From Kocuria sp. (GTDB lineage Bacteria > Actinomycetota > Actinomycetes > Actinomycetales > Micrococcaceae): a stretch of 60,426 nucleotides of DNA. This document shows, piece by piece, positions 46,106-55,014 of this stretch (within the stretch, counting starts at the first letter, position 1; every line of letters starts with the position of its first letter). The notes beneath the pieces were generated by a model, which was not told the origin of the DNA, made no database searches, and worked only from the letters and a program-made list of their open reading frames with translations. The stretch is from assembly GCF_030536815.1 (NCBI RefSeq), contig NZ_JAUNPE010000002.1:1-60426 (forward strand). The letters run 5' to 3'. The translations under genes and the position numbers were made by a program.

Positions 46106-47268
46106 CCGGCCGTCACGACCGGAGCGCCTTCGATCGGCTGACCGTTCTCGTCCAGTTCCATGCTCTCGGCCATCAGATTCGCCTGCTCCAGCAGCGTCTC
46201 GACGATCTGGTCCTCGGCAACGGTCTTGATGACCTCACCCTTGACGAAGATCTGCCCCTTGCCGTTACCCGATGCCACGCCCAGGTCTGCCTCCCGAGCC
46301 TCACCCGGTCCGTTCACCACACAACCCATCACGGCCACGCGCAGCGGGACGGTCAGGTGCTCAAGTCCCTTGGTGACGTCGTCGGCGAGCTTGTAGACGT
46401 CCACCTGGGCGCGTCCGCAGGACGGGCACGAGACGATTTCCAGCTTGCGGGGACGCAGGCCCAGCGACTGCAGGATCTGGTTGCCCACCTTGACTTCTTC
46501 GACCGGCGGCGCGGACAAGGAAACACGAATGGTGTCCCCGATGCCCTGACCCAATAGGATGCCGAAGGCCGTGGCGGATTTCACGGTGCCCTGCAAAGCG
46601 GGCCCGGCCTCGGTGACACCCAGGTGCAGGGGCCAGTCGCCGCGCTCGGCGAGCAGCTGGTAGGCGCGCACCATGGTCACGGGGTCGTTGTGCTTGACGG
46701 AGATCTTGAAGTCGTGGAAGTCGTGTTCCTCGAACAGGGACGCTTCCCAGACGGCGGACTCCATGAGAGCCTCCGGAGTGGCCTTGCCGTACTTCTCGAG
46801 CAAGCGCTTGTCCAGGGAGCCCGCGTTCACACCGATGCGGATGGAGACGCCCGCGGCTTCCGCGGCGCGGGAGATCCCCTCGATCTGGTCGTCGAACCTG
46901 CGAATATTGCCCGGGTTCACACGAACGGCCGCGCAACCGGCGTCAATGGCCGCGTACACGTACTTGGGCTGGAAATGGATGTCCGCAATCACCGGAATCG
47001 GTGACTTCTTGGCAATGATGGGCAGCGCATCGGCGTCGTCCTGGGAGGGGCACGCCACGCGCACGATGTCACAACCGGCGGCATTGAGCTCCGCGATCTG
47101 CTGCAACGTGGCGTTGATGTTCGTGGTGGGCGTGGTGGTCATCGACTGCACGCTGACCGGAAAATCCGATCCCACACCCACGGAGCCCACCTGGATCTGA
47201 CGGGTCTTCCGCCGAGGTGAAAGCACCGGCTGGGGTGCAGCGGGCATACCGAGACTGACCGAACTCAC
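46102..47268 (-). CDS. ispG: (E)-4-hydroxy-3-methylbut-2-enyl-diphosphate synthase
   Basis: 388 residues, 4Fe-4S enzyme of the MEP isoprenoid pathway. The TIM-barrel half has [11 protein letters not shown] and [10 protein letters not shown]; the C-terminal cluster half has [11 protein letters not shown] and the third cysteine in [19 protein letters not shown] at 47268 has GGAGG before it. Classical neighbours in actinobacteria are dxr and the rip1 protease; here the met operon lies between ispG and dxr. Confidence 0.96.
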   Translation of the reverse strand: MSSVSLGMPAAPQPVLSPRRKTRQIQVGSVGVGSDFPVSVQSMTTTPTTNINATLQQIAELNAAGCDIVRVACPSQDDADALPIIAKKSPIPVIADIHFQPKYVYAAIDAGCAAVRVNPGNIRRFDDQIEGISRAAEAAGVSIRIGVNAGSLDKRLLEKYGKATPEALMESAVWEASLFEEHDFHDFKISVKHNDPVTMVRAYQLLAERGDWPLHLGVTEAGPALQGTVKSATAFGILLGQGIGDTIRVSLSAPPVEEVKVGNQILQSLGLRPRKLEIVSCPSCGRAQVDVYKLADDVTKGLEHLTVPLRVAVMGCVVNGPGEAREADLGVASGNGKGQIFVKGEVIKTVAEDQIVETLLEQANLMAESMELDENGQPIEGAPVVTAG

Positions 47269-47391
47269 GAATTGCCTCCAGGGGATTGTTGGCCGGGTCG
47301 CCGAAAAGTGCTCCCCGATTTATTCACCTTCCATTGTGCCACTTCGGGGGAAAGCTGCAGCCGGACGTGAGCAAACGAACGCCCGACGACG

Positions 47392-47426
47392 CCGCCCCGG
47401 GACTTCCGTGGGAAGGCCCGGGGCGG
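47392..47426 (-). terminator. Terminator hairpin after metI
   Basis: 10-bp GC stem (47392-47401 with 47417-47426) and a coaxial inner 5-bp stem CTTCC-GTG-GGAAG. No U run follows on the minus strand. It lies 22 bases behind the metI stop, before ispG. Confidence 0.6.
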
Positions 47427-47447
47427 GGATCGTATCAATCGTTATCG

Positions 47448-48104
47448 CTAGCGGCGCATGATCTTGCGCGCCAGCCAGTTGCCGAAGAACTGGACCAACT
47501 GCACCAGAATGATGATGACAATCACAGCGGCCCAGGTGACCTCGTCGTTGAAACGCTGGTACCCCAGGCGCAACGCGAAGTCGCCCAAACCACCGGCACC
47601 GATGGCACCGGCCATGGCGGACATGTCCGTGATGCCGATGACCAAGAAGGTGTAGCCGAGCACCAGCGGACCGAGGGCCTCGGGCAGGATCACCGTGGTG
47701 ATGATCCGCAACCGGGACACACCCATGGAACGGGCGGCCTCGACCACACCCGGATCCACGGTCATCAGATTCTGCTCCACGATGCGCGCCACCGCGAAGG
47801 TCGCACCAATGGTCATGGCGAAGATCGCGGCGTTGGGGCCCAGTCGGGTACCCACAATGGATTCCGTGGCCTGGCCCAGTGCGGCCAGGAGAATGATGAA
47901 CGGGATGGGGCGAATGAAGTTCACCAGGAGGTTCAAGGCGGTGAAGACCGCGCTGTTCTCCAAGATGTTGCCCCGCCTGGTGACGTAGAGGCCCACGCCC
48001 ACGATCAAACCGATGAGCCCGGCCAGGACCAGGGTCACGGCCACCATGTAGAGGGTCTGGCCCGTGGCGGACAGCAACTGGGGTCCTAATACTGACCAAT
48101 CCAT
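47448..48104 (-). CDS. metI: Methionine ABC transporter permease
   Basis: 218 residues, five to six membrane helices, BPD_transp_1 family. The EAA motif is EAARSMGVSRLRIITTVILPEALGPL (about 120-145; named in part), which contacts MetN. The start overlaps the metN stop by one base (TGATG) with GAGGTGG before it. Together with MetN and MetQ it imports methionine. Confidence 0.94.
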   Translation of the reverse strand: MDWSVLGPQLLSATGQTLYMVAVTLVLAGLIGLIVGVGLYVTRRGNILENSAVFTALNLLVNFIRPIPFIILLAALGQATESIVGTRLGPNAAIFAMTIGATFAVARIVEQNLMTVDPGVVEAARSMGVSRLRIITTVILPEALGPLVLGYTFLVIGITDMSAMAGAIGAGGLGDFALRLGYQRFNDEVTWAAVIVIIILVQLVQFFGNWLARKIMRR

Positions 48105-49156
48105 CAGCGGGCCACCTCCTCAACCTTGGTGATCTCGCGCAATCGGACAATGGTGTTCTCCACAGCGGTGTCCGGGCCATTGAGCGAAAGCGTCAGGGTG
48201 CCGAATGATCGGGACTGCAGCATGGAGATACCGCCGAAGGCGATCTCGAACGTCACGCCGTCGCGAGCGCACTCCGAGAGCACGGAACCGATCCTGTTCT
48301 GGTCCGTGACATCCACGAAGATCAACCGACCCGGGTGCTCCTGGCGAACCTTGGCGATCTCGTCCTCCCGGGGAACGGTGCGCATCACCGAGGACACGAA
48401 CTTCCGAGTGGTCTCCGCCTGCGGATACGCGAAGACGTCCGAGGTGGTACCCACCTCCACCACGCGGCCACTGTCCATCACCGCCACGCGGTCCGCAATG
48501 GAACGGACCACGTCCATTTCATGGGTGATGAGCACAATGGTGATCCCCAGCTCACGGTTCACCCGCCTGAGCAGACCGAGCACCTCCTGGGTGGTCTCCG
48601 GGTCCAGCGCAGAGGTGGATTCGTCCGCGAGCAGCAGTTCCGGGTTGGACGCCAAGGCGCGTGCGATACCCACGCGCTGCTTCTGGCCGCCCGACAGTTG
48701 TTCCGGGTAGTTCTTGGCCCGGTCCGTGAGCCCCACGAAGGCCAGCAGTTCGGTGACCCGTTGGTTGCGTTCCTCGGGCTTCCAACCGGCGCGTTTGAGC
48801 GGGTATTCGATGTTGCCCGCCACGGTGCGCGAGTTGAACAGGTTGAACTGTTGGAAGATCATGCCGATCTTGCGCCGGATCGGGGCCAGCTGAGTCTCCG
48901 ACTTGCCGTCCACCCGACTGCCCGCCACCTCCAACGATCCGGAGCTGATGGGCTCCAGGCCGTTGATCAGACGAACGAGGGTGGACTTGCCGGCACCGGA
49001 GTACCCGATCACGGCAAAGATCTCGCCCTTGGTGATATCCAGGGTCACGGTGTCCACGGCGTTGACCACGCGAGGAGCACGCTTGGATCCGCCCGTGTAA
49101 ACCTTGCTCACATCCCGGAAGCGCACCAGGGTACGCTCACTGGACTCGGCAATCAC
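48104..49156 (-). CDS. metN: Methionine ABC transporter ATP-binding protein
   Basis: 350 residues. Walker A GYSGAGKST, signature LSGGQKQRVGIARAL, Walker B LLLADESTSALDP, and the C-terminal NIL regulatory domain (about 265-350: RLIFVDVTDQNRIGSVLSE) that binds methionine for trans-inhibition. GTG start overlaps the metQ stop (GTGA). Confidence 0.96.
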   Translation of the reverse strand: MIAESSERTLVRFRDVSKVYTGGSKRAPRVVNAVDTVTLDITKGEIFAVIGYSGAGKSTLVRLINGLEPISSGSLEVAGSRVDGKSETQLAPIRRKIGMIFQQFNLFNSRTVAGNIEYPLKRAGWKPEERNQRVTELLAFVGLTDRAKNYPEQLSGGQKQRVGIARALASNPELLLADESTSALDPETTQEVLGLLRRVNRELGITIVLITHEMDVVRSIADRVAVMDSGRVVEVGTTSDVFAYPQAETTRKFVSSVMRTVPREDEIAKVRQEHPGRLIFVDVTDQNRIGSVLSECARDGVTFEIAFGGISMLQSRSFGTLTLSLNGPDTAVENTIVRLREITKVEEVAR

Positions 49157-50040
49157 TGGGTTTGTTCCTTCAGATCTTCCTGGTATCGCTTCAGGAGGTC
49201 CTTGAGTTCCTGCTGGTCGATCTCGGTGGGAACAGCGGTGCCCTTGCTCTCCTCGTCCTCGGCCTTCAGCACCTTCGGGTCGTAGTAGAAGCTCGCGACC
49301 TTCTTGAGGGTCTCGTTGTCCGCGTTGGCCTCGGTGGCGGCGAACAGGTTGTTGAAGACCTTGGCGCTGTCCTGCGTGGGATCATCCGAGGCCAGAGCGG
49401 ACTTCGGATCAATGTTGGCGCGGCCCAGGAAGTCGTTGTTGATCACGGAAGCGGCCACGGAATCCATCGACAGAACGGTCTGCTCGGCGGACACCGGGCG
49501 AACGGAGACCTTCGACTTCTCGGCGTCGATGTCGCCCTCGGTCGGGGCGATCGTGTCCTTGGTGAATTCCACCAGGCCCTCTTGCTTCAACAGGTTCAAC
49601 GCGCGGCCCAGGTTGATGGAGTCGTTGGGGATGGCGACCTCGTCGCCGTCCTTGATCTGGTCCAGGGAGTCGTACTTGCTGGAGTACATGCCCAGCGGGT
49701 AGATCGCGGTGGATCCGACCGGGGTGATGGTGTCCCCGGAGTTGTTGTTGTAATCCGCGAGGTAGGCGGTGTGCTGGAACCAGTTCATGTCCACGTCGCC
49801 GCTCTTGGTGGCGGGGTTCGGCTGGTTGTAATCACTGAAGTCCACGTATTCCACGGTGATGTCGTTCTCCGCAGCGACTTCCTTGAGGGCGTCGTGCGCG
49901 GGTTCGGACCCGACGATGCCAATGGTGATGGTGCCGTCCGCAGCGGGATCCGAGGATTCGGAGTCTCCGCCGCCGCACGCGGTCAGGGTGAGGCCGAGGG
50001 TGGTGGCCAGCGCAAGGGGGATCAAACGGTGAGATCGCAC
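49153..50040 (-). CDS. metQ: Methionine-binding lipoprotein MetQ
   Basis: 295 residues, NlpA family. Signal peptide with lipobox LTAC at about 19-22. The mature part has TITIGIVGSEPAHDALKEVA, VEYVDFSDYNQPN and GDVDMNWFQHTAYL (FQH motif of MetQ). GTG start with AAAGG before it; this site can pair with CTTTCCG in the leader. First gene of metQ-metN-metI and under the upstream riboswitch. Confidence 0.95.
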   Translation of the reverse strand: MRSHRLIPLALATTLGLTLTACGGGDSESSDPAADGTITIGIVGSEPAHDALKEVAAENDITVEYVDFSDYNQPNPATKSGDVDMNWFQHTAYLADYNNNSGDTITPVGSTAIYPLGMYSSKYDSLDQIKDGDEVAIPNDSINLGRALNLLKQEGLVEFTKDTIAPTEGDIDAEKSKVSVRPVSAEQTVLSMDSVAASVINNDFLGRANIDPKSALASDDPTQDSAKVFNNLFAATEANADNETLKKVASFYYDPKVLKAEDEESKGTAVPTEIDQQELKDLLKRYQEDLKEQTQ

Positions 50041-50047
50041 GATGTGC

Positions 50048-50113
50048 CTTTCCGAGGAGTGGAATGTTCTGGGCGATTAACATCGGAAAGCGGTGCGTTC
50101 GAGGACACACCGC
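50048..50113 (-). promoter_or_regulatory. Expression platform of the riboswitch: SD-masking pair and hairpin
   Basis: In the metQ leader CTTTCCG (minus strand, 50084-50090) is the exact complement of CGGAAAG (50048-50054), which carries the metQ ribosome binding site. Just before it 50090-50113 forms a 6-bp stem with TTT behind it, a weak terminator or a competitor. Both fit translation control by the riboswitch. Confidence 0.5.
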
Positions 50114-50170
50114 ATTCGCAGGGCTCGTGCTGGGTGATTCGCAAATCCGCACTTGCCGGGAGCTACGTTA

Positions 50171-50264
50171 ACCGCGGCCGGATGGTCATCTGGGGCACCC
50201 CGCTACGGGAGAGGGTTGCCGTCCGGCCAGCCAGAGCTTGACGCCGGATCTCGTCATCCGCGGC
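50171..50264 (-). promoter_or_regulatory. SAM-IV-like S-adenosylmethionine riboswitch
   Basis: On the minus strand the leader reads GGATGACGAG, then GGCGTCAAG, CGGCAACCCTC, GGGGTGCCCC and GATGACCATCC. These match, in order, the conserved core of the SAM-IV class known from actinobacteria (the CAAG, GGCAACCCUCC and GGGGUGCCCC segments). P1 is GGATG/CATCC (50255-50259 with 50180-50184). It begins 27 bases behind dxr and ends 130 bases before metQ. When SAM is high it should switch off methionine uptake. A covariance search would settle the class. Confidence 0.85.
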
Positions 50265-50290
50265 CAAGCCTAACATGGGGCCGGCGGTGA

Positions 50291-51595
50291 TCAGCGTGCG
50301 CTGAAACGCTGCGCAATAAACTGATCCGCCCGGTTCCTGGCCCAGCCCTCGGCGCCCAGGACGTCCTCGAGCCGCGGGGTCCTGTCGCCCTCGTGTTCAT
50401 TCACGACCACCGCAACGATGTCCACGATGGTCGTGAAGTTCACCTCACCCCGGTGGAAGGCGTACACGGCCTGCTCATTGGCCGCGTTGAACACGGCCGG
50501 CCAGGTGCCGCCCAGCGTCCCGGCATGCTTCATCAGCTCGATGGCGGGGAATGCCTCGGTGTCCAGCGGCTCGAAGGTCCAGTGCGCCGCTTGCGTCCAA
50601 TCGCACGACGCCGCCGCGCCGGGAATTCTGTGGGGCCACCCCATACCCAGGGCAATGGGCAGTCGCATGTCCGGCGGTGATACCTGGGCCAGGGTGGAAC
50701 CGTCCACGAACTGGACCATGGAATGCACCACGGACTGTGGGTGCACGGTCACGTCTATCCGGTCCAGGGCAACGTCGAACAACAAGGATGCTTCCAGGAC
50801 CTCAAGCGCCTTGTTGACCATGGTGGCCGAATTGGTCGTGACCATCACCCCCATGTCCCATGTGGGGTGTTTCAACGCCTGCTGGGGCGTGACCGTGGTG
50901 AGTTGATCCCGGGACATCCCTCGGAAGGGTCCGCCGGAGGCGGTGAGGATCAATCGGTCGACTTCGCTCGAACGGCCTCCCCGCAGCGCCTGCGCCAGAG
51001 CCGAGTGCTCGGAATCCACCGGGATCAGCGGGGTCTCCAGGCCGGTGGCGGCCGCGGCCTGTTTGACCAGCGGGCCGCCCGCGATGAGGGACTCCTTGTT
51101 GGCCAGCGCCACGGGCGTCCCCGCGTGTAATGCGGCGAGCGTGGGAGCCAGTCCGATGGACCCGGTGATGCCGTTGAGAACAACATCACAGTCCGAGTGT
51201 TCCGCCACGCGCGTTGCGGCCTCGGGTCCGTGGAAGATCTCGGGGGTGAAGCCTGCCAGGCCCTCCCCCGAGGCTCGTTGCGCAATGAGTTCCTTCAACT
51301 GCCGGGCGTGGTCGGCCGTGCCACTGGTTCCGACCGCGGCCACACGTTCTCGGACGGCCTGCTCCGCCAGCACCGGCAGGTTGGACGTTCCGGCGGCCAA
51401 GGCCGTGACCGACAGCGGCGGGTGCCCCGCGGCGGCGTCGCCCTCGCCCGGTCGCCGCAGGCCACGCGCGGAGGCGACGACGTCGAGCGCTTGCGTACCG
51501 ATGGAGCCCGTGGAACCCAGAATGACCACGCGCCGGGGCTGCTTGCCAGTGGCGCTGTCGAGTTCGGGGGTCATGGTCAGGGGTGCGTCAGACAT
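50291..51595 (-). CDS. dxr: 1-deoxy-D-xylulose 5-phosphate reductoisomerase
   Basis: 434 residues. NADPH motif [14 protein letters not shown] near the N-terminus, [12 protein letters not shown], the metal-binding PVDSEHSAL (Asp, Glu) and [10 protein letters not shown]. Second enzyme of the MEP pathway. I use the ATG at 51595; a GTG at 51601 and an ATG at 51574 are also in frame and none has a strong ribosome binding site. Confidence 0.95.
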   Translation of the reverse strand: MSDAPLTMTPELDSATGKQPRRVVILGSTGSIGTQALDVVASARGLRRPGEGDAAAGHPPLSVTALAAGTSNLPVLAEQAVRERVAAVGTSGTADHARQLKELIAQRASGEGLAGFTPEIFHGPEAATRVAEHSDCDVVLNGITGSIGLAPTLAALHAGTPVALANKESLIAGGPLVKQAAAATGLETPLIPVDSEHSALAQALRGGRSSEVDRLILTASGGPFRGMSRDQLTTVTPQQALKHPTWDMGVMVTTNSATMVNKALEVLEASLLFDVALDRIDVTVHPQSVVHSMVQFVDGSTLAQVSPPDMRLPIALGMGWPHRIPGAAASCDWTQAAHWTFEPLDTEAFPAIELMKHAGTLGGTWPAVFNAANEQAVYAFHRGEVNFTTIVDIVAVVVNEHEGDRTPRLEDVLGAEGWARNRADQFIAQRFSAR

Positions 51596-51636
51596 GGTCA
51601 CCAGTATCTCGTGGATCGGAGGAGCTCAGCACATAC

Positions 51637-51670
51637 AACAAGGGCGCCACCCGGAGGTGACGCCCTTGTT
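51637..51670 (-). terminator. Intrinsic terminator after the GlsB-like gene
   Basis: 15-bp stem with one mismatch (51637-51651 with 51656-51670), CGGA loop, followed on the minus strand by TTGTATGT. Lies 15 bases behind the stop at 51686. Confidence 0.75.
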
Positions 51671-51685
51671 CAGTGATGCCGTGGA

Positions 51686-51955
51686 TCAGCGACGAGCGCC
51701 CTTGCGGCCGGTCACTGCACCGTAAATGAACAGCACGATGAGTGCGCCCACGATTGCGGTGATGATGGTTCCGATGTCGAACACGGATTCCAAGGATCCG
51801 ATGCCCACCAGGCTGCCCAGGAAGCCGCCCAGGATGGCACCGATGATGCCCAGGATGATGGTGACGATGATGCCGCCACCCTGACGACCCGGCATGATGA
51901 GCTTGGCGAGTGCGCCAGCGATCAGGCCCAGGACGATCCAGCTAATAATGCCCAT
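51686..51955 (-). CDS. GlsB/YeaQ/YmgE family stress-response membrane protein
   Basis: 89 residues, three membrane helices, and the family start MGIISWIVLGLIAGALAKLI (named in part), then GGGIIVTIILGIIGAILGGFLG and SVFDIGTIITAIVGALIVLF. Members rise under acid or general stress in other bacteria; molecular role unknown. GGAGG before ATG. Single gene with its own terminator. Confidence 0.92.
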   Translation of the reverse strand: MGIISWIVLGLIAGALAKLIMPGRQGGGIIVTIILGIIGAILGGFLGSLVGIGSLESVFDIGTIITAIVGALIVLFIYGAVTGRKGARR

Positions 51956-52072
51956 GATTCCTCCAGTTTAGCTGCTTGCTTTAACACGAGGTCGTCGCGT
52001 TCGTATGCCTTGGTCAGCGTACTGACTGCCAGCTTCCTATCAGGTTACAGGAGAAATCGTCAGGACACTCAA

Positions 52073-53716
52073 TCAGTGATCGACTGCCTTCTCAGCACCA
52101 ACGCCCGTCAAGGAACGAACTTCCATCTCGGCCTGCTTCTTGGGATCCTCCGGCCGACGCTCGGACATGGAACCGAGGAAGCCCAACAGGAACGACAACG
52201 GAATGGAGATGATGCCCGGGTTGGACAGCGGGTAGATGGCGAAATCTGCACCCGGGATCATGGACGTCTCAGCGCCCGACATCACCGGCGAGAAGATGAT
52301 CAGGACCACGGAGCTGATCAGACCTCCGTACATGGACAGCACGGCACCGCGGGTGGTGAAGCGCTTCCAGTACAGCGAGTACAGGATCGTGGGGAGGTTG
52401 GCCGATGCGGCGACCGCGAAGGCCAGTGCCACCAGGAACGCGATGTTCTGACCCTGGGCGCCGATACCGCCGGCGATCGACACCAGGCCGATGATGACCA
52501 CGGTGGTCTTGGCGACGCGCAGTTCCTGCTTGGGGTCGGAATTGCCGTTCTTGATCACGGATGTGTAGATGTCATGCGCGAAGGACGCTGAGGCCGTGAT
52601 GGCCAGACCGGCGACGACGGCAAGGATGGTTGCGAAGGCCACTGCGGCGATCAAACCCATCAGGATGGAGCCGCCCAGCTCGTAGGCGAGCAATGGAGCG
52701 GCCGAGTTCACGCCACCGGGGGAATTCAAGATCCGGTCGGAGCCGATCAACGCGGCTGCGCCGAAACCCAGCACCAGGGTGAAGAGGTAGAACAAGCCGA
52801 TCAGGGTGATGGCCCACACCACGGACTTGCGTGCTTCCTTGGCGGTGGGAACCGTGTAGAAGCGCATGAGCACGTGCGGCAGACCGGCGGCACCGAGCAC
52901 CAGAGCCAGGCCCAGCGAGATGAAGTCGATCTTGGTGATCTCACTCAAGCCGTACTTCAGTCCCGGATCCAGCATGGCGGGGTTGTTATTGGTTTCCACT
53001 GCGGCGCCCAGGATGGCCGAGAAATTGAAGCCGAACATTGCCAGGATCCACACGGTCATCACGGCAACACCCGTGACCAGCAGGCACGCCTTGATGATCT
53101 GGACCCACGTGGTGCCCTTCATGCCGCCCACCAAGACGTAGACGATCATGATGATGCCCACGACCACGATGACCAGGGACTGACCCGCTTTGGAACCAAT
53201 ACCGAGCAACAGCGACACGAGCGCACCGGCACCGGCCATTTGCGCCAACAGGTAGAAGAACGTCACGGCCAGCGTGGAAATGGATGCCGCCACGCGCACG
53301 GGGCGCTGGCGGAGGCGGAAGGACAGGACATCGGCCATGGTGAATTTGCCCGTGTTGCGCAGCGGCTCGGCAATGAGCAGCAGCGCGACCAACCACGCGA
53401 CGAAGAAGCCAATGGAGTACAGGAACCCGTCGTAGCCCTGCAGCGCAATGGCTCCCACGATGCCCAGGAACGACGCCGCCGAGAGGTAGTCACCGGCAAT
53501 GGCGAGGCCGTTCTGCGTACCCGAGAAGGAGCGGCCGCCGGCGTAGTAATCAGCAGCGGTCGAGGTGGACTTGGACGCGCGGATCACCACGACCAACGTG
53601 ATGACCACGAAAGCCAGGAACACACTGATGTTGATCCAGGGGGTTCCGACGGTTTCGGTGTCCGCCTCGGTAGCGGCGTGAATCGCGGGAAGAGCCGCGG
53701 AGGTGATATTGATCAT
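52073..53716 (-). CDS. actP: Cation/acetate symporter
   Basis: 547 residues, sodium:solute symporter family with about 13 membrane helices (LeuT fold). ADYYAGGRSFSGTQNGLAIAGDYLSAASFLG (named in part) is the family helix 1-2 signature. Takes up acetate and other short acids with Na+. GAGGAG before ATG. DUF485 partner gene two bases upstream, as usual in actP pairs. Confidence 0.94.
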   Translation of the reverse strand: MINITSAALPAIHAATEADTETVGTPWINISVFLAFVVITLVVVIRASKSTSTAADYYAGGRSFSGTQNGLAIAGDYLSAASFLGIVGAIALQGYDGFLYSIGFFVAWLVALLLIAEPLRNTGKFTMADVLSFRLRQRPVRVAASISTLAVTFFYLLAQMAGAGALVSLLLGIGSKAGQSLVIVVVGIIMIVYVLVGGMKGTTWVQIIKACLLVTGVAVMTVWILAMFGFNFSAILGAAVETNNNPAMLDPGLKYGLSEITKIDFISLGLALVLGAAGLPHVLMRFYTVPTAKEARKSVVWAITLIGLFYLFTLVLGFGAAALIGSDRILNSPGGVNSAAPLLAYELGGSILMGLIAAVAFATILAVVAGLAITASASFAHDIYTSVIKNGNSDPKQELRVAKTTVVIIGLVSIAGGIGAQGQNIAFLVALAFAVAASANLPTILYSLYWKRFTTRGAVLSMYGGLISSVVLIIFSPVMSGAETSMIPGADFAIYPLSNPGIISIPLSFLLGFLGSMSERRPEDPKKQAEMEVRSLTGVGAEKAVDH

Positions 53717-53718
53717 GA

Positions 53719-54081
53719 TTACGCTTCTCCTCGTCCCGCACCGGAGGCCTCGAGGTGCTCGCGCAGAGCAGTGGCCTGGGGATCAAGTTTCCGGTTGGCA
53801 AAGGACACGTACGCCGCTGTGATGCCGAAGGTGGTTACGAACTGCAGGAGCCCCAGGAGCAACCCGAGGTTCACGTTCCCGAAGACTCGCTGGGACATGA
53901 ACTCGGGAGCGTAAATAGCCAGCACCACGTAAAGCAGATACCAGACCAGGAACGCAATGGCCATGGGGAAGACAAAAGAACGGTGAGTTTTACGCAACTG
54001 CTGGAACTGGTCCGAGCGTTGCGCGTCAGTGAAGTCGAAAGCCGTGGAGTTGGCCGAGTCGACAGGGGGCGTAGACGCCAT
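53719..54081 (-). CDS. DUF485 membrane protein, ActP partner
   Basis: 120 residues with two membrane helices (about 42-64, FPMAIAFLVWYLLYVVLAIYA, and 73-95). DUF485 proteins are small subunits or partners of ActP-type symporters (YjcH in E. coli). ATG at 54081 has AGGAGG before it; the longer frame to 54150 is not used. Confidence 0.9.
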   Translation of the reverse strand: MASTPPVDSANSTAFDFTDAQRSDQFQQLRKTHRSFVFPMAIAFLVWYLLYVVLAIYAPEFMSQRVFGNVNLGLLLGLLQFVTTFGITAAYVSFANRKLDPQATALREHLEASGAGRGEA

Positions 54082-54148
54082 GAGAGCCTCCTTGTGTGAT
54101 GAAGACCACGTTAAGCTCTTTGTATCCATAAACACAACAGCAACGCGC

Positions 54149-54204
54149 AAAAAGTCGAAAAAGCGGGCCTAACTCGCGAAAGGTTCGCTAGTTAGGCCCG
54201 CTTT
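54149..54204. terminator. Strong bidirectional terminator after the DivIVA-repeat gene
   Basis: Perfect 15-bp stem (54160-54174 with 54190-54204) with an inner 5-bp stem GCGAA/TTCGC. On the minus strand TTTTTCGACTTTTT follows. Lies 27 bases behind the DivIVA-like stop. Confidence 0.9.
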
Positions 54205-54231
54205 GTATACAAACATGCTGAAGCCTGGGAA

Positions 54232-54948
54232 TCAGCGCAATGCCAGGATCAGCTCTACCACCCGGTCCAGGAACGCATCGACCTGCTGCTCCTCGTAGCA
54301 GCGCTGAGCCTGCGCCTGGCGGAACACCGCCGTGCGAACGAGCGAAGGATCCAGATCCTCATCGGAACGGAAGTGCTCCGTGATCCGGTCACACAGCACG
54401 TCCACGTCCGCCACCGAATAGCCCAATTGTTTGCGCTGTGAGGGTTGGCGGAAACGTTCGCCGTGGGGGCGGTTCAACCGTCCGAGCAGTGTCTGCCCCA
54501 GCAGCTCAAGGTGCTCCTCCCAGCGCTCCGGTCCGTGTTCGTGAATGAACGCTTCCCGCTCGCGATCCGCCAGCTGGTCCTCGAGCTCGTCCAGGCGGGC
54601 ATCCACGGGCGCTGACTCGTAACCACCCTGGACGCGGTCGAAGACGCGTTCCCGCACCTGTCTGCTGCCGACGCCCGGGGCGGACCGGAGGTCGCCGGCG
54701 GTGGTGACCAGAACGGCGTCGACCCGGTCCAGGAAATCGTCCACCTCCGCGGGGTCGTAACCCCATCGTTCCTCGGTGACCCTGGAGAACTTCCGCCCGA
54801 CACCGTGAGCGGCCGTCGCCTGGCCCGCGGTCTGTGGCGCGGGAGCATGCTGGCCGGGGGCCGACCGGGACCGGGTGTGGGTATCCAGGCCGTCGATCGT
54901 CCGGGTCGGCTGGTCCGCCGGGGAAGAACCAGAGGTGTTCTCGCTCAT
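54232..54948 (-). CDS. DivIVA-domain repeat protein
   Basis: 238 residues. After a Ser/Ala-rich disordered first 48 residues there are four copies of the DivIVA-domain helix pattern (aromatic-Gly-Tyr-x3-Val-Asp-x-Phe/Leu-Asp-Arg-Val): RWGYDPAEVDDFLDRV (about 61-76), VQGGYESAPVDARLDEL, LGYSVADVDVLCDRI and QRCYEEQQVDAFLDRV. There is no long coiled coil after them as in true DivIVA/Wag31. Such proteins may sit at the poles, but function is unknown. Upstream of cdsA in the direction of transcription it is followed by a strong terminator. Start at 54948 chosen; the frame opens at 54993. Confidence 0.75.
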   Translation of the reverse strand: MSENTSGSSPADQPTRTIDGLDTHTRSRSAPGQHAPAPQTAGQATAAHGVGRKFSRVTEERWGYDPAEVDDFLDRVDAVLVTTAGDLRSAPGVGSRQVRERVFDRVQGGYESAPVDARLDELEDQLADREREAFIHEHGPERWEEHLELLGQTLLGRLNRPHGERFRQPSQRKQLGYSVADVDVLCDRITEHFRSDEDLDPSLVRTAVFRQAQAQRCYEEQQVDAFLDRVVELILALR

Positions 54949-55014
54949 TGTGGTGTCTACCTTTCCAACAGCCGGAGCGGATCCGCCCCGCATCCCGCAT
55001 CACCGGGTCATTGT

